A stretch of DNA of 64,000 nt from Nephrocerus scutellatus (GCA_947095585.1 OX352761.1:129238277-129302276), one strand, 5' to 3'. Counted from the stretch's first letter, positions 1-11,825 are shown. Numbers and translations are program-made. The notes: generated from the letters alone by a model not told the origin.

Positions 1-698
1 AAGCACCATTCACTCAAAAACGAGCCTCGTGAAGGTTGTCCAAAAACAGCTGTTGTGCCAGAAAACATCGATGCTGTGAGAAAACTGATTGAAGAGGATC
101 ATCATGTGACTTATCGGGAAAACGAGGCATGCCTAGGCATTAGTAACACCAGCGTATATACGATCTTACATGGACATTTAAAGGTGCGGAAGCACGTTGG
201 TTTCCACATTTTTTTACAGACGCACCAAAAAAGGTTCGTGTCTATTGGTGCCGCCAAATGCTTGAAAAATTCGTTGAAGGTACTTCCAAAAACGTACACA
301 AGATCGTGACGGGTGACGAGTCATGGATATTTGCGCATGAGCCGGAAAGAAAATGGCAATCGACTGTTTGGGTCTGCCAATTCGAAGAAAATCCAACGAA
401 AGTTGTGCTGGGAAGCAAATGGACGGTCATGTGGCTACGTAGCTCTTGAAAATCAAAAGACAGCCAATTCAGCTTGGTATACGACCATTTTTTGCCTGAG
501 GAAACAACGCAAAACGGCGAATTATTTTGCATCACGATAATGCGAGCTCACACACATCACATCAAACAAGCGAGTATTTGAGCACTCAAACGATCGATGG
601 TGAAGGGTCATCCGCCTTACAGCGCCGACTTGGCACCCAATGACTTCTTCCTGTTCCCAACAATCAAAGATAAGATTCATGGACAACGATTTTTATCG
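1..698 (+). mobile_element. mariner-family transposase relic, 5' end outside the window
   Basis: Broken reading frames across this stretch give a mariner (IS630/Tc1/mariner superfamily) transposase, an enzyme that cuts and pastes its own element at TA sites. Visible pieces in order are the second helix-turn-helix region (ENIDAVRKLIEEDHHVTYRE, about 61-120), the first catalytic Asp (VTGDESWIF, about 305-333), the second (HHDNASSHTSHQTSEYL, about 529-580) and the third in PPYSADLAPNDFFLFP (about 610-657). The last two Asp fit the mariner D34D spacing. At least three frameshifts and stops and a cut-off C-terminus make it a pseudogene. The N-terminal half resembles the relic at 12430-13110 and may be the same subfamily. 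Confidence 0.9.
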
Positions 699-734
699 CC
701 TGTCATTCTGTCACGCTTTTTTTTATTACAAATC

Positions 735-1290
735 TGTGAGTAAGTCTCGTATGGGTAGGACTTTTCGGGTGATCTTTTGGTAGTCTTAAGGTGGGTATTG
801 AGATGGTTCTTGAGGTGAGTCATGATGGGACCGTTGGGTGGGTCTTGAGGGTGGTCTTGAGGGCTTGATGGGCAGTGTGAGAGGAGTTTTTATATGGTCT
901 TTAGGGGGTTTTGTGGGGATTTGAAGAGAGTTTGAGAGGGTCTTGAGTGTGATCCTGAACGGGGTCGTAGCGTAGTTTTGAGGGAGGCTTGAGAGGGTTT
1001 TGAGAGGGGTATTGAGGGAGTTCTGAGTGGATCTTCAGAGGGTATTGAGGGAGTCGTAAGGAGTTATTGAGGTCTTGAAGGCGGTTTACGGGAGTGTTGA
1101 GGTGTTATTGCGGTGGTCTTAATGGAAGTTTGAGATGGTTTTGGCAAGGGTTTTGCGGGAGTCTTAAGAAGGGAATCTTGTGTGTTTATAAAGGTTTGAG
1201 AGGGACTTGAGTGTTGAGGGTTTTGTGGGGGTCTTAAGGGAGTCTTTAGGAGGGTCTTAAGAGGTTCTTAAGAGAGTCGTGTGAGAATAG
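735..1290 (+). repeat. Guanine-rich degenerate minisatellite
   Basis: About 550 bp of degenerate short repeats built around GGGTCTTGAGG(G/A) with variable spacing. The + strand is almost only G, T and A, so the strand bias is extreme. It starts right after the truncated mariner. No reading frame of interest is present. The many GGG and GGGG runs could form G-quadruplexes, which is inference. Confidence 0.8.
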
Positions 1291-1329
1291 GGCGGATGAG
1301 GGAGCAATTTGTAGCTCAATTTAAGGATT

Positions 1330-1494
1330 TGTGCCATGGTGACTTCAAACGTGTGCACCGTGCATTGTCTTGATGGAACATCACTTTTTTTCTTCGCCAA
1401 TTGCGGTTTTTTTTGCTTCAAATCGAATCTGTCTTCGTAGTTTTACAGTTTTACCCTTTTCAAGTCAGTCGATGTAAATGACACCGCGTGTATC

Positions 1495-1527
<33 letters not shown>

Positions 1528-1870
1528 AATAAATAAATATGACCTTGTTGGCCGACAGACCCACCTTGGCCTTCTTTCGCCGTTCACCCGCACAAACCAA
1601 CTGTCTTGATTGTTTCTTGGTCTCTTGTGTGTTGTGATGGATCCACGATTCGTCCACATTTACGAAACGGCATAAAAAATCGTTCGGATTGCGGCTGAAC
1701 ATCGCCAAACACTCCTTTGGAGTGGTCACACACGAAATTCACTTTTTTTCATTTGCCTTAAAAATTTACGAGGTTGTCTGCTTTCAATGGCTGTCAACCA
1801 CAAACTAAATGACGCAGACAGATGGCTGCTGACAGGAGCAGTCCCTTTCAGTTGAGAGGCGGGGATTTCA
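1330..1870 (-). mobile_element. Internally deleted mariner copy with an A-rich interruption
   Basis: Read on the minus strand, this begins with a 5' flank and the start codon region (MKKSEFRV, near 1750). It jumps straight to TTPKECLAMFSRNPNDFLCR and the first catalytic block (VDESWIHHNTQETKKQS), then KKAKVGLSANKV. The frame is broken by a long A/T homopolymer plus TTTA repeats (about 1497-1540). It resumes as WDTRGVIYID and LEKGKTV, and ends near the residues expected before the second catalytic Asp. The missing block between residue 8 and about residue 150 is also missing at the same place in the copy at 53045-53245. It is non-functional. Confidence 0.85.
1497..1540. repeat. Poly-A / (AAAT)n simple repeat
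   Basis: A run of about 30 adenines followed by AAAT units sits inside the mariner relic. It could be a microsatellite expansion or a leftover retroposon tail; the sequence does not decide between them. Confidence 0.9.
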
Positions 1871-1924
1871 AAGAGTCACGGACTTATTGACACAACCACG
1901 TATATATTTTTTGCCGATATAAGT

Positions 1925-2330
1925 GTAGATTGTATATTTATCTGGGTAGCTGAGGTGGTCCATGGGTGGATTGGGGTCAGTAGGCAGAAGGTCAGTGGGC
2001 GGGACACTAGTGGGCGGGAGACAAGTGGGCGGTAATCAGTTGGGTGAGGTGAGAGTAACATGGGGCATCTGGGAAACGTCGGGTATTTAATTCCACGACA
2101 ATTCACAGAAAAACATTTCGCAGAAAAACAATTCGCAGCAATGTAATTCACAGCAAACCAATTCACAGAAAATGTAGGGTAGTTAATACTATTGTTATTA
2201 TTATTTCCTAAGATTTACTTTTGAATAAATACTGTGTATTTGAAATTTTAGTATATATAAATTTTTTAAATAAGTTTTGCTTTAAGGAACAAATTGTAAT
2301 TTTTCTGCGAATTGTCGTTATAGCTTTTTA
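1925..2330. repeat. Small fold-back element with 15-bp subterminal tandem units, next to a GTGGGCGGGA minisatellite
   Basis: At about 1992-2034 there are three copies of a roughly 15-bp unit, AGTGGGCGGGA. From 2100 to 2174 there are five consecutive exact-length 15-bp units of the type AATTCRCAGAAAAAC. The inverse sequence, revcomp CGACAATTCGCAGAAAA, stands at 2301-2317, opposite CGACAATTCACAGAAAA at 2096-2112. This gives inverted ends about 220 bp apart and looks like a non-autonomous fold-back or MITE. Related tandem units recur at 15458-15501 and 21897-21925. Confidence 0.65.
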
Positions 2331-2707
2331 TGTGGCTGTGCCATGCTATACCCTAAACATATAAGTGTTAAGGATTATGCCTACAACACATTTAGTGCTA
2401 TATGAAAAACTAGCCATTAAATTCCATTTAAAATTCAAAGTTTTCGAATAAGATGTGCATACTAATCACTGATTTCTTGTGATTTTGTTCACAAATGAAT
2501 ATTAAGCAACAATAATTAATAATGAACTCTGATGAATCATTCAAACAAACAAAAAAAAACAATGATTTTAAGATTAACAATTACATTAATCAAAAGCTAT
2601 ATTTTTAAATTTCATGACTCACAAAGTGTTAAAATGATTGCACTTCAAAAATCAAAAATTCGAATAAAAATGCTTCGAGTATCAGACTAAGAGAAACTTG
2701 CACTCAC

Positions 2708-2964
2708 CCGACTAATCTTTGTCCGTGATGAACCCTTGTCCTTCATCTCGAATTCACTATCGCTATCAACAGGATGCGTTCCTAGGGCGACTTCTTCAAC
2801 TTCTGATCGTTGCAGTTTACGATACTTCCGCATATCGTGCTTCGTTGGTGCATAATCACGTTTCGGATCATAGCTAGTGATGCCTAGTTCGGTGCCATCA
2901 TCGTTAAACTCACCAGAACTGAATTCAACTTCTTCGTCTTCGTCTGAGTACTCGGCAACGCGAT
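2708..2964 (-). CDS. KrT95D: PACS family sorting protein, exon with the acidic cluster
   Basis: Third visible exon of the PACS gene. PACS proteins are cytosolic adaptors that link acidic-cluster cargo such as furin to AP-1/AP-3 coats for endosome-to-Golgi traffic. The acceptor TTCTTCACAG precedes 2964. The first two bases complete a GAT codon with the G ending the previous exon. The frame then reads DRVAEYSDEDEEVEFSSG, matching the CK2-regulated acidic cluster that follows the cargo-binding region in vertebrate PACS-1 (family knowledge). It continues through DPKRDYAPTKHDMRKYRKLQ to SSRTKISR. The donor GTGAGT follows 2708, leaving phase 0. It is 257 bp with 85 full codons and no stops. The next exon lies beyond position 1. 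Starting upstream of the acceptor would add unrelated intron-coded residues. Confidence 0.88.
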
Positions 2965-5900
2965 CTGTGAAGAATTTCCCGAAAATGTACATTTGCCGAA
3001 CGAACAAATTAGAATTATTATAATTAATAATTAAAAACGAAGAAAGACAATTTCCACGGCGGTACGTTGTGTGTCCCGCAGTTCCGACAATCAAAATCCA
3101 ACTGATTAGCTCTATTCAAAACAAATCAAGACAAAATCCAATAAGAAGTGTTCCCTGGCATGTCTGTCTGCTCACTGCATTGTCGTTCGTATGTTCATAG
3201 CAGAGTTATTGTCCCACATCCTCATCATACCACAAACAGAAGAAGAAATTAACGACGACAAGCGACAAGACATCCCCAAGACATATGGTGGGTGCATCGT
3301 AAATAGTTGCCGGCCGGTGAGATAAACTCAAATGTTAACATGCTGTGCCTACGCGTAGTGTGTTGTAGTGGCGCAAGTCATTATGTTTTGTATGTTAATG
3401 TCACATTTCTTAAGCGCCAACTACAACGAACATAAGTGAGCTTTAGTTAGCTGATGTGAACGACTCAATGCATGCAAATCGTATGCTTTATTATGAGCAT
3501 TATGCGATTTTACTCGGTTTTTTCGTATGTTCGATAACATACGAAAGCATAAGCAAATTGCAAATGAAGTGAGACATTCCGTAATTTGACATCTGCTGCA
3601 ATTTTTTTTAAAGAAATCGGTTTATTTTGAATTAAATTGTGTAATTCATTGAACTGAATGCAATCTCAACGCAAGGTGCAAAAGCAGCTCTTACTTTTCT
3701 TATGCATTTAATTGTTTTTGCATTTCCGTTGCGGCGTTGTTTTTGACGAAACAATCAAGTGGTTACTCAAGCTTATGATGGGTATGACAGACCATAGCGT
3801 TGGCTAGCATTGAGGCAGAAGCGACGAAAATGGAAGTTAGCAATGGCAGAACCAAATGTTTGGTGTCATCAAGAAAGGGTCCTTAACGCCGATAAACTAT
3901 TGGATAGAATATTTTACAGGGGATAGCTATTATTTTGAAATAGTAGAGCAGTTAGAGGGACAACGACATCAATACATCAGAAAAAAGCATATGCTAGCGT
4001 AAGTGGCCAAAGTGGCCAAATTGAGGTCCAAATTCATTCCAAACGCACCAATCAGGTTAGTTAAAAATCTAAAGAACCAGATCTCGGACTGTGTGACTTT
4101 TTTCGAATTTTAAAGATCAAATTATGTGGAAAAATCGGTTTTTTTACTTTCCGTTATTCTTTAAAAATTTTCTTCTATAAATTATAAATAAGACGAAGAT
4201 AAAAAAGAAAATTAAAAAGTCTGACCGGACAGATAGACACAAATTCAAACGCGTCGTCTATTACTTCGGTTGAGAGAAACCAGCACGCTTCACACATTAG
4301 CGATAAACTCGTAGCAAGCACAGCTAATAAATACACTTGCCATCATTGTCGCCACCACCAATCCACCCCATTGTTGTCTGCATCGATGAATCTGTAAAAC
4401 TAAAAATAAAATCAGATCCGGTAGAAGAACACTCACACATCACACAAAGAATCCGTCGAGCGGAAGTTAACTTTATGGATGTGGGACTGCCATGGTGCAG
4501 CAAAAATGTTTTTCTTGTGCGTAAATAAGTAAATAACTAAGGTCGTTAGTGAGGGTGGTACAAGAAAAGAAAAAAAAACGGAAAAGTGTGTTTGTCTGTA
4601 AGAAGATACAGGATTTCTCCCCTTCGACGGCGCGGATGACGCATCGCTTACGCTTATAATTTCCGAAAAATTTAATTATGATTCCAAAAGATTTTCCTTA
4701 AAATTTTTGAAGCATTCTCAGGGGAAATTTTAGAGATTTATTTTCTTTTTCTTTCTGTGTGGAGGAGTGTGATGGATAATAAAAACCGTCAAAAATGTTT
4801 CGAGTGAGGAAGAGTGTATTTATGGTATGTTGGTTCTAAGCTATGAGGATTAAAGAAAAATTGATAAATAAACTTGAATAATTAAATTTAAAGGATTCTC
4901 CTTCAAAGAATCTCATTTAAATTGAAATACTCGGAATTGTTCAACAAGCGACAGAGAGCAAACGGGTTAGTGGTTAGAACATTAAATCCCATTTTAAGAA
5001 ATCTATGTCATGTGAAGCATCGACCTTGATGCACTTTGTTCTTTAAAAAAAAGTAGAGAATAGATCTCTTCGGCGCAATGAACCTGAATTTACGAGTAGC
5101 AAACACTCAAAGCAAATACCCAAAAAGACCTTGTATCTTGCGTTGCTCATGAAAAGCATGTCAGGATGTATATCCAACACTACAAAAAACTCATATCAAA
5201 GCTGTGTGCAGGAGGATTGCCATTATACGACGTTGTCATTACCACACTACTCGTACTTGCTTGATCGCATCAGCAGATGATATTCTTGACACATTTACGC
5301 ATTTCACCATTTTCAACAACAACCACAACAATGTGCCATTGTGTCATTAGATTTGATCTACATCTCGAACAAGGACAAAACGATTTAATTCCCATGCAAT
5401 GGTCCATCGTCAGCTGACAGCGATGATACATGGATGACACCACAATTCTCTCACACCCGCCGACACAGACCTGAACCTGACTAACAAAAATGTAACAAAA
5501 CAATTAGTCATGTGTTTTAGGATTGACTCTGGGGTGTGATGTGGAAAAGGATAGACAGAGATGTAGATACAGATAGATAGAGAAAGACAGATAGAAAAAG
5601 ATACAGTGATAAATAAAAAAAAGGGGGGGGTGAAGAAAACAAAGCGCTTCTAATAACACTGAATATGTACAACCAAAGGCAGTCAATTTATTGTTTCATC
5701 ACAAGGAGGCAAAGCATTCCTTCATAGCAGACACACTCACTCCAATGTTGACCCTCAAAATTGTCACGAACTTACTATTTGTATGTAGATACACTACACT
5801 TTTCCTGGGTTGGAAACATGCCAAAGAATGAAGAAAAAAACACATTTTCCATCCTCATCTCTATGCACAGCAGTTGAACTGGAATTATAGCTTCAATGTT

Positions 5901-8279
5901 TCAGTCAGTTGCATCGAGTGCTCAATCTTTTGTGGTATGGATGGAGCGGCGCAACAGCGCACAGCTGAAGTATGTACATTTTTGAAAATCAATTCGATAA
6001 CCACAAATTTATATAACAGTAGGGAGCGGTAAAGCAAGGTTGCGTACAAGGTGTTGTGTGGTATAGCCGGAGAAAACAGCAGGTTGCAAACTATTGCAAT
6101 TTATTCCAACGGAGCGCTCAGAGTGAAGCAAAGTTGCGGTTGCCTGCCAGTGTTCTTGACAACGCTGCGGTAGTTTTTTTTAGCAAAGCTCATCATTTCA
6201 ACCACCCTCCACCGCACCACAGGGAGGTACACAACCCAGGAACCAATCATCGGTAGCAATTGGTGCAAGTGGCAATTTCAGTCAGGTCTCGAATTAGCAT
6301 ATTTTGCGTGTGTTTCAGTGTGAATCATTGCGCAAAATATTTGTGGTACTCGTACGTTAGCAATATAGAAGAACTAGTAACGAAGTGATGCGAGTTGCGG
6401 TTGCGATACAATTCCTGGGCAGTTGTAAAGACGCTTGCGTCGTTGTATTAGTATTATTTCGTAATAAACTCTTTCGCAACAGTCGAAAATGAAGCATATC
6501 AGGTAGCAGCAATATTTAAACTCTCAACTAAATTGATTGATTGATTGAGAAATGACTGTCTGTCTTACTAGGTATTCTCCTCCCCTATGTATCACTGATT
6601 TTGCATGATTTGTAAATGAACCTCTACCTTTAGAGAAGTCAACAAAAATAAATCTAAAGTAAGATTTCAGATATTATGTATTCATTAAAATCAGCAGCCA
6701 ACTTTATAATACAGTTTTGATTGTATACAAATATAAAATGTTAGCAGTCGAGGCGAAAATATAAATTTTTAAGCCCTACTGATGCTGGGAATCTAACCTG
6801 AGTTCTTACACACATATCTACAACTCGTAAGAGTTCCATAGAATATCCGCTTTCAGTTTATAAGGCAATTAACAAGACGTAGGTACAAATAGAAAGTAAG
6901 GGCTGCTTGCCTACTATGAGAGATGGATAATGTGCGGAAAAAAATATCTTTTATTCAAAAAGTGACTAACTTATCAAACCTCCTTCGTATCATGCAGTCT
7001 TCCAAGGCTATTATCGTCTAGGAGTTTGAATTAATCAGGGCTGGATCAGCTTCCACTTTTTCTGGTCCCTTCTCTGCCTCAATTAGACAACTTCACAATT
7101 TCAACAACTGCAATGACTACGTCTAACCCACTAACATAATCCAAAAGACGTATTAACCAACAAGAAAGACCTTCAGAGCTCACAAAATCTTAGAGACTTA
7201 TTAAGCCAAAGGAACGCTGCTGATTACATCATATATCGGTTCCAGTAAAGTATGGAAAAAGTTATTTAAATGTTAACTGCAAACATTTGAGATGTTAAAG
7301 AAAAAGAAAACGAAATGATAATTACAAGGAACTATGATAACGACAACGTAATTACTGGCTTAAAACTTAAGACACATTACGAGTTTTTTAAGAACGAAGA
7401 GGAGAGCAACGAGTATGAGGATTTTTAAAAACGCGCAATTGACAGAAGCAAGAAATATCTCGAACCATTCGACCTAAAAACATTCGACGAAGAAATTTAG
7501 GTCTACAAATGTTTGTAAAGAAACTTTATTACAGACTTACAGAAGAAAAGTTTCCCTTTCTTTTTGCCTACACTGTCCTTGGTTATGTGAAAAAGAACAT
7601 CTGTTGCAGGAAAAATGGAATATTATTTTTTAATTTGAAATTTTTAAACTAACTATAAAGTGCTGCAAACTTTTCTGGCCAAAATCTAATTCATCGGAAA
7701 TAACATGAGCATTACTCGCATCGCACAAAAAGAAACCTTTTTTGTCCTTTTTTGCGTTTGTGTATTGTTTAGGTTTAGAGAGAAAACATTTTGTATAATT
7801 AAATAATTATGCCTTGAGATTAAAACAAAAAAGTTTGACGACAATTATAAAAAATTGTCGTTCCAGTTTCTTCTATGTCTATGCGATGAGAACGGAGAAA
7901 GGGCAAAAGGGATAAGAAAATTAAAGACTTAACAAGAAAAAAATAAAAGGAAACTATTTCTCAAATAAAAACCAAGAATGATTGTGGCAACTCGTAGTGT
8001 AATTGACCGTTTATACATTGTGTACATTCAAATGTATGTCACTGCTATAGACGACAACTTAGATTAATTGCGACCTTTCTCTACAAAGATTAACTACAAT
8101 AAGTAGGCCAACTGACCGACTGATTCTTCGTTGCAGTGAGTAAAATTTACCTTTTGTACTGCTAAGATGATGATTTTATGTTTTATTTACATGTACAAAC
8201 TTTTCTTATGTAATGAGTTTTTTATTAGCAGGATACCAATTTGTTTTTTTAATAAAGCAGCTTATTACGGATCACAACA
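2965..8279. other. PACS intron, no gene seen
   Basis: Downstream part of the intron between exons 11825-11578 and 2964-2708. It is AT-rich with only short, low-complexity open frames, and none resembles a known protein. A GATAGACAGA-type simple repeat lies at 5535-5630. The open frame at 4337-4528 shows no family signature. Confidence 0.7.
5535..5630. repeat. (GATA/GACA)-type microsatellite
   Basis: Imperfect GATAGACAGATAGATAGA units followed by a G-run (about 5623-5630). Ordinary simple repeat. Confidence 0.85.
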
Positions 8280-8600
8280 TCATTCAAAAGTTCTCAACGA
8301 AAACTGTTACATGAGTAAATGCAAGAACCCAATGACCCAATGTCGAAGAATACGATCAATCGACATGCTGCAATTTAGCGTTCGATGTTGGTCCTAAGGT
8401 CGTTATAAGTGTTCATCACAGACGTCAAATCACACGAACAATTGACTGGTGTTTCTGGAGATAGCGCGGTCTTCAATAACTTAATTGTTTTGGCCAACTA
8501 TGTTGCATGTGGCACCATGTTGTCGATATGAAATCAATCCTTTTTCAATTTATCTCAAACGTACTCAGTACGGCATCGGTATCCTTTGACTCTGACTGCG
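8280..8600 (-). mobile_element. Mos-type mariner transposase fragment
   Basis: On the minus strand the debris QHGATCNIVGQN, then AISRN, then LRTNIER corresponds to the second catalytic block and C-terminal end of a mariner-like transposase (family pattern QQDGATCHTA, then VISRxxxxNWPPRSCDLTP, then LKxNIER). A better preserved relative lies at 61250-61745. The two share GCAATTTNGCGTTCGATGTT near their 3' ends. It has several stops and frameshifts and lies inside the PACS intron. Confidence 0.65.
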
Positions 8601-8949
8601 TTACCAACATAACCGAAAAAATACAATACAATCGGAAGTTTGTAGCCAATAATGAAACAGAAGTAGCAAAGAAGCATCCACAATCATGTAGACCCTAAAA
8701 GAATTGTTAATCAGCACCCGTAACACAATATCTGTCTTAAAATGGAAAACTAATACATGCAAAACATGCTCTCTACAAATCATCTATTTTACATAGTGTT
8801 TTTCCCCATCTCGTGAAACTCGTTATTGCCCTCTGCAAAAAGGCTGTAAAAACAAAATTTCCAATTATTTCTTGTTTTTCCACTAATCAACAGCTCCATT
8901 TCAATAAACTTCAAGGTCACCTTCCCCTCCAGATCATTCTGGGAGGAAG

Positions 8950-9830
8950 GCGCGTACCTGAAAGATGAACACATTCATTTTTACACAGACGGGTCTAAAA
9001 CTGATGACAGAGTTGATGGAGATGTTTTCTCAAAAAATCTAAACCGTAGCCTCTCTTTCCGTCTTCCTAATCACTGTAGTTTTTTCAGGTTGAGATTATG
9101 GCGATCAGTGAATCCTTATCTTGGCAGAAGAGTAACGTCATATTCGCTAAGTATCCGTATATTCTCGGATAGCCAAGCCGCGCTGAAATCCTTGGAATCA
9201 GTCTCTACAAATTCAACATTAGCTCTAACTGCCGTCGTCTCTTAGGGAGATGTCTGAGCAGTTTAATATCCACCTGTGTTGGGTGCCAGGGCATACAGAA
9301 ACTCTATGGCTGACGAACTCGCAAAACAAGGAACTACAACACTACCCGTTTTACCAATCGCTACATGCAAACTCATGTTAAAGCGGGATGCTATTGACAA
9401 AACTAATCGTAGCTGGTCAAACGGTACAACTTGCATAACGACAAATTAGATCTGGCCAAAGCTGGATCCGAAATGATCCAAGTGTTTGATCTCTCAAAAA
9501 ATATCGCACATATATGCTTTTTGAGTTGTGATTACGGGACACTGTCTTATAGACAGCAAGACTCGGAGTCTTCTCGAATGACTTCTGCAGAAGCTGCATG
9601 GATGAGGAGGAGGAGGAGACCATTATCCATCTTCTCTGTACTTGTCCAGACCTTTCCCAGAAACGTAAACTCCTTATGGGAGCTATCTTCTACAACGATA
9701 TAATGATCTTATCAACACTGATATCAGCAGTCTCCTTTGCTTCATACGAAGCTCTAAATTATTCAACGAGTAGGTGGACGGAAACTTTCCTGATCGAGTT
9801 AGAAGCTTAAAGCACAAAACGGCCGCCAAG
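8950..9830 (+). mobile_element. Non-LTR retrotransposon 3' part: RNase H and C-terminal zinc-binding tail
   Basis: Broken frames give an RNase H domain (FYTDGSKTDD near 8975, IFSDSQAALKSLES near 9160, then WVPGH near 9280 and ADELAKQGTT near 9315). A Cys/His tail of jockey-clade type follows, where EEEETIIHLLCTCPDL near 9605-9650 corresponds to the EEExxxHLLCxCP motif. The copy has lost the reverse transcriptase and carries stops. The copy at 63410-64000 is clearly the same family (IATCKxM and ITGHCLI blocks). The 3' sequence ATCGAGTTAGAAGCTTAAAGCAC also reappears, slightly changed, near 22420-22450. Confidence 0.82.
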
Positions 9831-10074
9831 TTCGGTAATCTAAGAAGCACGATAAGCACTTTTCAGTGAGTAATGTAAGCTATTTTTTACACGACCAAAA
9901 CAAATTTTCTGCTAAACTGCTCATGCGCAATACAAAACTACTGTGGGAATGTGTGTTCGCTGAGACTGCAGTAAATAACGAAAGAATTTTCTATGTTAAC
10001 ATACTAGTGCTGATAATTCCTACTTTCGAGGCTAGGTTATAGTATAGGAAACATTCACATACACATTCATTCCT

Positions 10075-10392
10075 TCGATTTTTCAATTTTAATAAAGCGA
10101 TTAGCCCACCTTATTGTCGGTGCGCAAGTCATTCAGGGAACAATAAGTTTTCATATATATAAAAAAAAAAATGGAGGTGTGGTCACAATACGTTCTTTTA
10201 CGGACAGGCCTGGAATATTCAGTAAATATATATTATTTTTTTTTTCTCCTCTAATTTCATTTGCATTCAACAGATTTCTCTTAAGTGCTATACTTTTAAG
10301 ATATATGCTAAAACTCGAAAAACTTTCCAAGTAAACTGCCACTTGCGGTTAGTCATTTCCAGCAAAATCAACTGGGACCTCCCAATTTAAGA
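10075..10392 (+). repeat. Two interspersed repeats side by side
   Basis: Positions 10081-10140 match a family also seen at 50665-50765, 21185-21235 and, inverted, 54985-55045. The shared words are TTAGCCCAMCTTATTG and AAGTCATTCAGGGA. Positions 10150-10392 match 59648-59896 over about 240 bp: ATGGAGGTGT, TTTTACGGACAGG, AGTGCTATACTTTT, AAGTAAACTGCCACTT and ACCTCCCAATT occur in the same order. No coding capacity was found in either. Their element class is unknown. Confidence 0.75.
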
Positions 10393-11577
10393 AACAAGCT
10401 TAAATATGAAGTTTCATCCCAATCAATTCATCAATTCTGACTCGGGAGATACGAAAATGGGTAAATCTGCGAACTGATTTTTTATTTTATTTTTGGTTGA
10501 TTGTCTTTTTGATGATCGCCTTTTTGTTGATCGGAAACTCGGAAACAGAACACTCAAACATTTAACAAACGAATCTACAAATCTTGCTAAAAAGTCGGTA
10601 GTTTTAGTAACCTAGCTGCGATAATAATTCAAAAGAAAAAAACCTTCCGACTGATTCTTATTGATCTTACAATGCTGAGCAATAAAAATTAGTCGGATTG
10701 TAATTTTTGGTGCATTCACCAAGTGTACACAAATACACTATGTATTTATTCGGTACCAGATTATAAAAATTCAAAAACTTATAAATAAAGAGATAAAAAT
10801 TGCAGTGAAAACGGTGTTTATTCAAAAATAGTTTTTTCTAGTTGCCATAGGCAATTATTTATTTGTTCTAATGCCGTTTGGTTTGAATATATGTACATCT
10901 GTATGTGTACCACCGGTGCACACACTACCCTAATAAAATCTAAGCGTACACCACCAGCGGCAGTACAAACGGCACTCAACTTGTTTAGATTTTTTTTTAT
11001 AAAAAATTAAAATCTATTTTAACAACAGCTCTTCATCATCATTAATCGCATGAACCGCCGATAAAATCGAATGCGGTCAGGCCAACCCTTGTGGTTTGTC
11101 ATAACATCGTTTATGAAGGCGTTGAAGGCATAATACGTCACATTATTGTTATTTATGACGAACGGAAAACTACTTAGTGCGGTACTCAATGTCACACACA
11201 ACTGTATTGACATTTAAGCTATAAAAGGAAAGAAAAAGAAAATGCAAGAGAATAGGCAGAAGCAAAAACCGATGGTAAATGGTAAAGCGTGTCAAAGTAC
11301 TCGTAGGAAATTATTTTTAGAATTATCTTAACCTTGAGTGAAATGCAAATAAAAGGAGGCGTGTGAACATTGAACACTCAATCAATCACATTGAGGTCTT
11401 CGCACTCTAGGTAAGCTAAAAAATCAAATCATAACACCTGCGACCGATGACAAAAACGAGTCCGTTGACGTCGTCGCACATTCGATAAATGACTCGCACT
11501 AACACATGCAATTAAGTTAAAGAGAAATTTTGGAATAAAAACCAAATCCTGATAATAAATCTAATATATTCACTCAC
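10393..11577. other. PACS intron, no gene seen
   Basis: AT-rich intronic sequence between the repeats and the exon at 11578. No conserved frame, RNA gene or recognisable repeat was seen. Confidence 0.7.
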
Positions 11578-11825
11578 CTGCTAGCAGAACGCTATTGTTA
11601 TTCTTATTGTCATGATCAACTGGAATGGATGAGACACGCTCCGCTCGCAGACTTGCAACAGTTGTCCCTGGTCGGCCATTCTTACCGGATGCCGTCAATT
11701 CGACTGTCATATCCATGGATTTCTGCAGCACACCATCCATTCGAATGATGCCCTCGGCCAGGGTCTTATACCCCAATATGGTACGCGATTTATATTTCTT
11801 ACGCCGCTGTAGTAGTATGACCAGT
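11578..11825 (-). CDS. KrT95D: PACS family sorting protein, second half of the cargo-binding region
   Basis: Middle visible exon. The acceptor CCCCACAG precedes 11825. The first base completes an AGA codon with the AG ending the upstream exon. The frame then reads LVILLQRRKKYKSRTILGYK, the most conserved stretch of PACS proteins ([20 protein letters not shown] in vertebrates). It continues TLAEGIIRMDGVLQKSMDMT to RAERVSSIPVDHDNKNNNS. The donor GTGAGT follows 11578, leaving one base, so the phase is 1. The exon is 248 bp, open throughout, and completes the furin/cargo-binding region that recognises phosphorylated acidic clusters (family knowledge). An 8.6-kb intron separates it from the next exon. 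Confidence 0.93.

Noticed and set aside
735..1290. Telomere-like sequence
   Set aside because: Units are irregular and of the GGGTCTTGAGG type, not a TTAGG-type repeat, and flies lack TTAGG telomeres.
2687..2707. Extension of the PACS exon to the stop at 2687
   Set aside because: A consensus GTGAGT donor lies at 2707-2702 and conservation ends there, so the extra residues are intron.
4337..4528. Open frame of 63 codons in the PACS intron
   Set aside because: No family signature, biased composition, no splice or promoter context. Probably accidental.
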